Of a stretch of DNA of 64,000 nt, positions 60,187 to 64,000 are shown piece by piece; the stretch's first letter is position 1; every line of letters starts with the position of its first letter. The stretch is from JAJRXC01 sp047639555 (lineage in GTDB: Bacteria; Actinomycetota; Acidimicrobiia; Acidimicrobiales; Aldehydirespiratoraceae). The position numbers and the translations under genes are program-made. A model generated the notes under the pieces. It was not told the origin of the DNA. It saw only the letters and a program-made list of their open reading frames with translations, and ran no database searches. The DNA lies in the NCBI GenBank assembly GCA_047639555.1, contig JBLIOE010000001.1, positions 216,631 to 280,630 of the forward strand, given 5' to 3'.

Positions 60187-61224
60187 TTACGCCGGGGGGA
60201 GCAGGACTGCGTCGATGACGTGGACGATGCCGTTGGAGGCCTCGACATCAGCAGCGATGACAGTGGCGGTGTCGTTGATGACAACCGAGCCGTCAACCAC
60301 GCTGATGTTGATCTCTGCCCCGTTCACCGTGACGGCGGACTGGCCGTCAAGGCTGATCGCGGTAGCGGCATCTACTTCGCCGGCAACGACGTGGTAGGTG
60401 AGGATGCTGGCGAGATCGTCAGAAGCGAGGAGCTCTTCGGCGGTGAGGCCAAGGGACTCAAGCGCCGCGGCGAACGCTTCGTCAGTCGGAGCGAAGACCG
60501 TGAACGGGCCCTCACCGGAAAGGGTCTCGACGAGACCAGCAGCCTGCACGGCAGCAACGAGGGTGGTGAAGTCATTCGCGACGGCAACATCAACAATCGT
60601 TCCGGGCTCAGCTGCTTCTTCCTCAGCCATGTCGTCGTCTTCAGCCATGTCGTCCGCCGGGGGGAGCAGGACTGCGTCGATGACGTGGACGATGCCGTTG
60701 GAGGCCTCGACATCAGCAGCGATGACAGTGGCGGTGTCGTTGATGACAACCGAGCCGTCAACCACGCTGATGTTGATCTCTGCCCCGTTCACCGTGACGG
60801 CGGACTGGCCGTCAAGGCTGATCGCGGTAGCGGCATCTACTTCGCCGGCAACGACGTGGTAGGTGAGGATGCTGGCGAGATCGTCAGAAGCGAGGAGCTC
60901 TTCGGCGGTGAGGCCAAGGGACTCAAGCGCCGCGGCGAACGCTTCGTCAGTCGGAGCGAAGACCGTGAACGGGCCCTCACCGGAAAGGGTCTCGACGAGA
61001 CCAGCAGCCTGCACGGCAGCAACGAGGGTGGTGAAGTCATTCGCGACGGCAACATCAACAATCGTTCCGGGCTCCGCTGCCATGTCTTCATCAGCCATGT
61101 CGTCGTCGGGCGCTTCGGTCGTGGTGGTGTCGCTGCTGTCAACTTCGTCGTCATCGCCACAGGCTGCAGCGAGCAGCGAGAAAGCGAGGAGGGCGGACAG
61201 GAGACGTAAAAAACGTTTGGACAT
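60187..61224 (-). CDS. Fasciclin (FAS1) lipoprotein with two identical domains
   Basis: 345 aa from ATG 61224, with AAGGA upstream. A lipoprotein signal ends in LLAAAC (Cys22), then an acidic linker, FAS1 domain 1 (about 50-185), a second acidic linker (DDMAEDDDMAEEEA) and FAS1 domain 2 (about 205-345). The two domains are identical in amino acid sequence (both include GPFTVFAPTDEAFAAALESL and YHVVAGEVDAATAISLDGQS). FAS1 domains mediate adhesion or protein contact outside the cell. Upstream of sigK-rskA, it is the probable target and sentinel of that system, as MPT70/MPT83 are in mycobacteria. Confidence 0.95.
   Translation of the reverse strand: MSKRFLRLLSALLAFSLLAAACGDDDEVDSSDTTTTEAPDDDMADEDMAAEPGTIVDVAVANDFTTLVAAVQAAGLVETLSGEGPFTVFAPTDEAFAAALESLGLTAEELLASDDLASILTYHVVAGEVDAATAISLDGQSAVTVNGAEINISVVDGSVVINDTATVIAADVEASNGIVHVIDAVLLPPADDMAEDDDMAEEEAAEPGTIVDVAVANDFTTLVAAVQAAGLVETLSGEGPFTVFAPTDEAFAAALESLGLTAEELLASDDLASILTYHVVAGEVDAATAISLDGQSAVTVNGAEINISVVDGSVVINDTATVIAADVEASNGIVHVIDAVLLPPA
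60191..60609. repeat. Direct repeat copy 1, distal half of fasciclin gene
   Basis: 419 bp, identical base for base by my reading with 60656-61074 at an offset of 465 bp. It encodes FAS1 domain 2 and ends 4 bp from the gene stop. The linker between the copies (60610-60655) is unique. Confidence 0.95.
60656..61074. repeat. Direct repeat copy 2, proximal half of fasciclin gene
   Basis: Partner of the repeat at 60191-60609, encoding FAS1 domain 1. Absence of even silent differences points to very recent duplication or gene conversion. An assembly artefact should be excluded with long reads. Confidence 0.95.
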
Positions 61225-61260
61225 ATCTGGTTCCTTCCAGGGGATGATGTACAACCGCTG

Positions 61261-62298
61261 CTACGAACCGGCGACGCCGTCTAGATGCAACCGAGCGGAG
61301 ATTTCTTCGACTTCTGCGATCCAATCGTCCATGAGCTGCCAGGACGCGTCGATCTGCTCAAGCGCATCGCCAGAGTCGGCTCTCAACGAATCAGCCGAGG
61401 TCCGCCATAGCCGGACACGAATCGGCGACCGGAACGGAACGGCATCGGCGATCGCTCGAAACGACCCGGCGTGCTCCAGTCCCTTGTGGGCGACAAAGAC
61501 CAAGTCGTGGTCGGGTGCTCCTCGCAGAAGAGTCAGCAGGCCGCCAGGACGAACCGGAAGGAGATGCTTCAACCGCAGTCGGACGCTTCGGTCCGGACTC
61601 TCCTCAGCGAGGTGGGCAAAGACTCTGTCGGGGTTCGTTGCCGAACGGAAGGTCCCCTCAGGGAAAATGACGAGCGAAGCGTCTCCCGCGGTCGACGCCA
61701 GGTCTCGAATGGCGCACAACTCAACATCGCCATCCCGGCTGGACCGATCCACGAAGTGGTTTGGCTGCCGGTGGCCATAAATCCCGAGGCATGGGTCGAA
61801 CCCGAGCTCGCGCTTCAGGACATGGCGGGTCGGTCGCGGCTCTGACGGACGAAGCAAGAACGTGGGCAACAGCGCATCAAAGAAGCTCGCATGCTGGGCG
61901 GCGACGATCACCCGCCCACCGGCAAGGACCTCTGGATTCTCGACCACGAAGCGCAACCCGAGCCAGCGGCGGGCCGCACTTGTCATTGAATGCGCCCACC
62001 AGCCCTGGACGGACCGATGAATCCGTTGCGACCACGGCCGGCCGATGAACCGGCCGAGACCAGTCATCAACCAAAGAACTCCGGCCGCTCCAATTCCGAT
62101 CCACTCGAGCACGATGTAGTTCACGGCCATCAAAACCAGCCGGGACTTCGGGAGATCGCGCCTGGCCTCGCCGACATCGGCGGCAATCGCGACCACCAAG
62201 ACGAACGGCGCCGCGATCAACAACAGCGGCGCGGCCAGGAAGAAGGCCGCGGCCAACGAGGCTCGCTTCGCTTGTCCTCGCCAATGTTCTACCCGCAC
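61261..62298 (-). CDS. plsC: 1-acyl-glycerol-3-phosphate acyltransferase-like protein
   Basis: 345 aa, GTG start. Two N-terminal hydrophobic segments (about 15-38 and 58-84) precede a PlsC domain: the catalytic His-x4-Asp is in VAAQHASFFDALLP, and FPEGTFRSATNPD is the acyl-acceptor motif III. It transfers an acyl chain to lysophosphatidate or a related acceptor at the membrane. It is followed by the fasciclin gene after 36 bp. The exact acceptor is not readable; several actinobacterial PlsC paralogs exist. Confidence 0.92.
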   Translation of the reverse strand: MRVEHWRGQAKRASLAAAFFLAAPLLLIAAPFVLVVAIAADVGEARRDLPKSRLVLMAVNYIVLEWIGIGAAGVLWLMTGLGRFIGRPWSQRIHRSVQGWWAHSMTSAARRWLGLRFVVENPEVLAGGRVIVAAQHASFFDALLPTFLLRPSEPRPTRHVLKRELGFDPCLGIYGHRQPNHFVDRSSRDGDVELCAIRDLASTAGDASLVIFPEGTFRSATNPDRVFAHLAEESPDRSVRLRLKHLLPVRPGGLLTLLRGAPDHDLVFVAHKGLEHAGSFRAIADAVPFRSPIRVRLWRTSADSLRADSGDALEQIDASWQLMDDWIAEVEEISARLHLDGVAGS

Positions 62299-62390
62299 TC
62301 GACTCCCTACGGAATGGAACCCATCCGCAGATGCAGCGGTCTCCGGGGGGCGTAACGCCTGCCGCTTGCCATTCTGTGAGGCTCGGGCCG

Positions 62391-62792
62391 CTACTTACCT
62401 CGCAGATCGGCCATCCGCTCGTCGACGACCGCATCGATCCGGGCGCCGACATCGGGAATCTCGGAGCGCATCCTTTCGAAGTCCCACGGCATCATCCACA
62501 CGAGATCAACACGGGTCTTGGCGGTGACGCGAGCGTTCCGACGGGCGTCGGCCAGCACGCCGATCTCGCCGAAGAATTCGCCGGGGCCAAGATCGGCGAT
62601 GTGCTTATAGTCGCGGTACACCTCCACTGTGCCCTCAAGCACCACGAAGAACTTGTACGCGAAGTCGCCCTGCTTCGCGAGGCTGGAGCCCGCCATCATC
62701 TCGGCGGACTGGAACATTCCCGCCAACATCTCAAGGTCGTTGTCGCCAACGCCTTGGAACAGCGGAAGGGATTGCAATCGTTTGATGTCCAT
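62391..62792 (-). CDS. Stand-alone cyclic-nucleotide-binding domain protein
   Basis: 133 aa from ATG 62792, made only of a cNMP-binding domain: LQSLPLFQGVGDNDLEMLAG, then GPGEFFGEIGVLADARRNAR. The Gly-Glu pair and the Arg of RRNARVTA are the canonical cAMP ribose and phosphate contacts. There is no DNA-binding helix-turn-helix, so it is not a Crp-type regulator; it may be an allosteric partner. Two nucleotide cyclase genes lie within 17 kb. Confidence 0.9.
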   Translation of the reverse strand: MDIKRLQSLPLFQGVGDNDLEMLAGMFQSAEMMAGSSLAKQGDFAYKFFVVLEGTVEVYRDYKHIADLGPGEFFGEIGVLADARRNARVTAKTRVDLVWMMPWDFERMRSEIPDVGARIDAVVDERMADLRGK

Positions 62793-62868
62793 CACTGCAC
62801 CTGTCGAGCCTCGTTCGAGGGACACGCTAGCCGTTTCCCGATTGTGCGTCCTGTGCGTCCTGTGCGGT

Positions 62869-63471
62869 CTACGTCGCCGGTTCGGTCACCGGAAGCGAGA
62901 GGCGGGCCAGGGACAGCTGAACGAGCGGACCAATCGAAACCAGGAACCAGATCGTTCCCCATCCCACCGATCCGCCGAGCAAGAGGCCACCACCCAACGC
63001 AACGGCCTCCACGGCGAGCCGAGCCTTCCAGATGGTGACTCCTCGCCGCCCGAGCGCGGTCATCATGCCGTCGCGAGGTCCCGACCCGAGATGGACCCCG
63101 AGGTAGAGACCCGAACCGACCGCGATCACCGCCGGACCGGCGAGCGTGGCTGCAGCCCGACCGAACGTCGATGTCGGATCGTCAAACATCCACAAGGTGA
63201 CGTCGACCGCGACGCCGATCACGAGCACGTTCGCGACGGTCCCGATCCCGATCGGTTCGCGAAGCAGAGCCATCACGGCAACCAGGCACGCGCCGACAAC
63301 GATGATCGCCGTGCCGATGCTGAGCGGCGATTGTTCTTGGATGCCCTGATGCAGAACATCCCACGGCGGCAGGCCGAAGTCGCCCATCAAAATCATCGCG
63401 ATCCCGACACCAAAGATCCAGAGCCCGACCAGGAGTCGAGGAATTCGACGAAGCTGAACGGCCCGGAGCAC
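62869..63471 (-). CDS. YczE/YitT-like integral membrane protein
   Basis: 200 aa, GTG start, about five hydrophobic segments. RLLVGLWIFGVGIAMILMGD and GLPPWDVLHQGIQEQSPLSIG match the YczE family (the PWDVL segment is distinctive), with VNVLVIGVAVDV-like and GLYLGVHLGSGPRDGMM segments further on. The function of the family is not established. It lies 76 bp upstream of the cNMP-binding gene on the same strand. Confidence 0.88.
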   Translation of the reverse strand: MLRAVQLRRIPRLLVGLWIFGVGIAMILMGDFGLPPWDVLHQGIQEQSPLSIGTAIIVVGACLVAVMALLREPIGIGTVANVLVIGVAVDVTLWMFDDPTSTFGRAAATLAGPAVIAVGSGLYLGVHLGSGPRDGMMTALGRRGVTIWKARLAVEAVALGGGLLLGGSVGWGTIWFLVSIGPLVQLSLARLSLPVTEPAT

Positions 63472-63612
63472 CGGCGGAGCCTAACGGTGCACACCGGGAC
63501 CGTGTGGAGTGGGGGTTCACTCGCTCCATCGAGTGGTGTTCGGAGGGGGCATCACCTTGCGTCGCTGATGACTCCAGTAGACCAGCGGCTCCGGAAACAG
63601 TGGGGGTGGCAC

Positions 63613-64000
63613 GTGAAGAAGAAGACGTTCGTTGGACTCATAGCGGTCGTGGCGGTACTGGTGCCATCGACGGCCTGGGCGGCCCACTCGTTCACCGACG
63701 TTCCTGATGGGCAGTACTTCAGCGAGCCCGTCGAGTGGGCGGCCGAGAACGGCATCACCACGGGTAAGAGCGCAACCATCTTCGATCCGAGTGGGGTTGT
63801 CACCCGCGGCGAGGCGGTCACTTTCCTGAAGCGTTACCACGACAACATCGCGAAAGAGCTCGACACGCTCGGAGCGTTGAGCTGTGACGCTGGCGAAGTT
63901 CCGAAGTCCGACGGCGCCACTGGCTGGACCTGTGCGGCCGACATCGATACGGACACAAACACCGATACGGATACCGACACGCTCGCCACGCTGAGCTGCG
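63613..64000 (+). CDS. Secreted SLH-domain protein, 3' truncated by window edge
   Basis: GTG at 63613, preceded by a G-rich site, starts a Sec signal peptide (KKKTFVGLIAVVAVLVPSTA, then AHSF) and one SLH domain (FTDVPDGQYFSEPVEWAAEN, GITTGKSA, VTRGEAVTFLKRYHDNI). It then has an EVPKSDGATGWTCAADI segment and a Thr-Asp repeat (DTDTNTDTDTDT) that may continue past the window. The first 75 residues are close to the SLH gene at 6940-7638. The frame is open to the last base. Confidence 0.85.
   Translation, partial: MKKKTFVGLIAVVAVLVPSTAWAAHSFTDVPDGQYFSEPVEWAAENGITTGKSATIFDPSGVVTRGEAVTFLKRYHDNIAKELDTLGALSCDAGEVPKSDGATGWTCAADIDTDTNTDTDTDTLATLSC

Noticed and set aside
60191..61074. Insertion sequence or transposon as the source of the long repeat
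   Set aside because: The repeats are in-frame FAS1 coding units with no transposase, terminal inverted repeats or target duplication.

Overview
The window is GC-rich, gene-dense chromosomal DNA from a high-GC Gram-positive bacterium. Several features fit the Actinobacteria, most likely the class Acidimicrobiia (Ilumatobacter-like): F420-type luciferase-like and deazaflavin-dependent oxidoreductases, adjacent hisE and hisG, actinobacterial 3'-5' exonuclease/DNA polymerase, a SigK/RskA pair beside a fasciclin lipoprotein, a CxxHxxC ferredoxin next to a P450, and small secreted proteins with one S-layer-homology (SLH) domain. The taxonomic placement is inferred from gene content; there is no rRNA gene in the window. 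No phage, insertion sequence or CRISPR array was found.

Layout. 1-8.7 kb: end of a short-chain dehydrogenase, an arylsulfatase/alkylsulfatase-like pair, a LuxR-type response regulator with its histidine kinase, an SLH protein and an SMP-30-like lactonase. 8.8-18.7 kb: hisE-hisG, two SRPBCC proteins around an F420-type oxidoreductase, a dioxygenase-sulfatase operon, a PLP decarboxylase, a broken GNAT gene, and TetR and MarR regulators. 18.7-30.4 kb: the NAD salvage pair pncB-pncA, a giant secreted double hydrolase, an ABC exporter, an ECF sigma factor with an unusual PASTA/FG-GAP membrane partner, and a DNA polymerase with a 15-bp repeat array near its start. 30.4-37.9 kb: housekeeping genes serB, an MFS transporter, xseA-xseB, a polyprenyl synthase and prfC. 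37.9-44.4 kb: SDR, P450 and ferredoxin; a questin-oxidase-like protein divergent from SoxR; a glutamate-dehydrogenase-like protein with an altered active site; a solute-binding lipoprotein. 44.4-51.3 kb: SGNH hydrolase, an acyltransferase fused to a cyclic-nucleotide-binding domain next to a nucleotide cyclase, two Fe(II)/2OG dioxygenases and an acyl-CoA dehydrogenase. 51.4-53.3 kb: tRNA-Ala followed by a stretch with two decayed genes. 53.4-64 kb: a membrane-domain/sugar-lactone-oxidase fusion, a large cyclase-ATPase, SigK/RskA plus a fasciclin protein with a perfectly duplicated domain, an acyltransferase, a cNMP-binding protein, a YczE-type membrane protein and the start of a second SLH protein.

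Functional themes. (1) Organosulfur and lipid catabolism: two formylglycine-type sulfatases, one SdsA-like protein, three Fe(II)/2OG dioxygenases, an acyl-CoA dehydrogenase, P450 and SDRs. (2) Second-messenger signalling: two class III cyclases and two cNMP-binding proteins lie within about 17 kb, and one binding domain is fused to a LuxI/FeeM-like acyltransferase. That acyltransferase-cyclase pair is the strongest candidate for an undescribed system. (3) Extracytoplasmic signalling: two separate ECF sigma/partner modules. (4) Gene decay: three genes carry internal stops or a frameshift, two of them just downstream of the tRNA.
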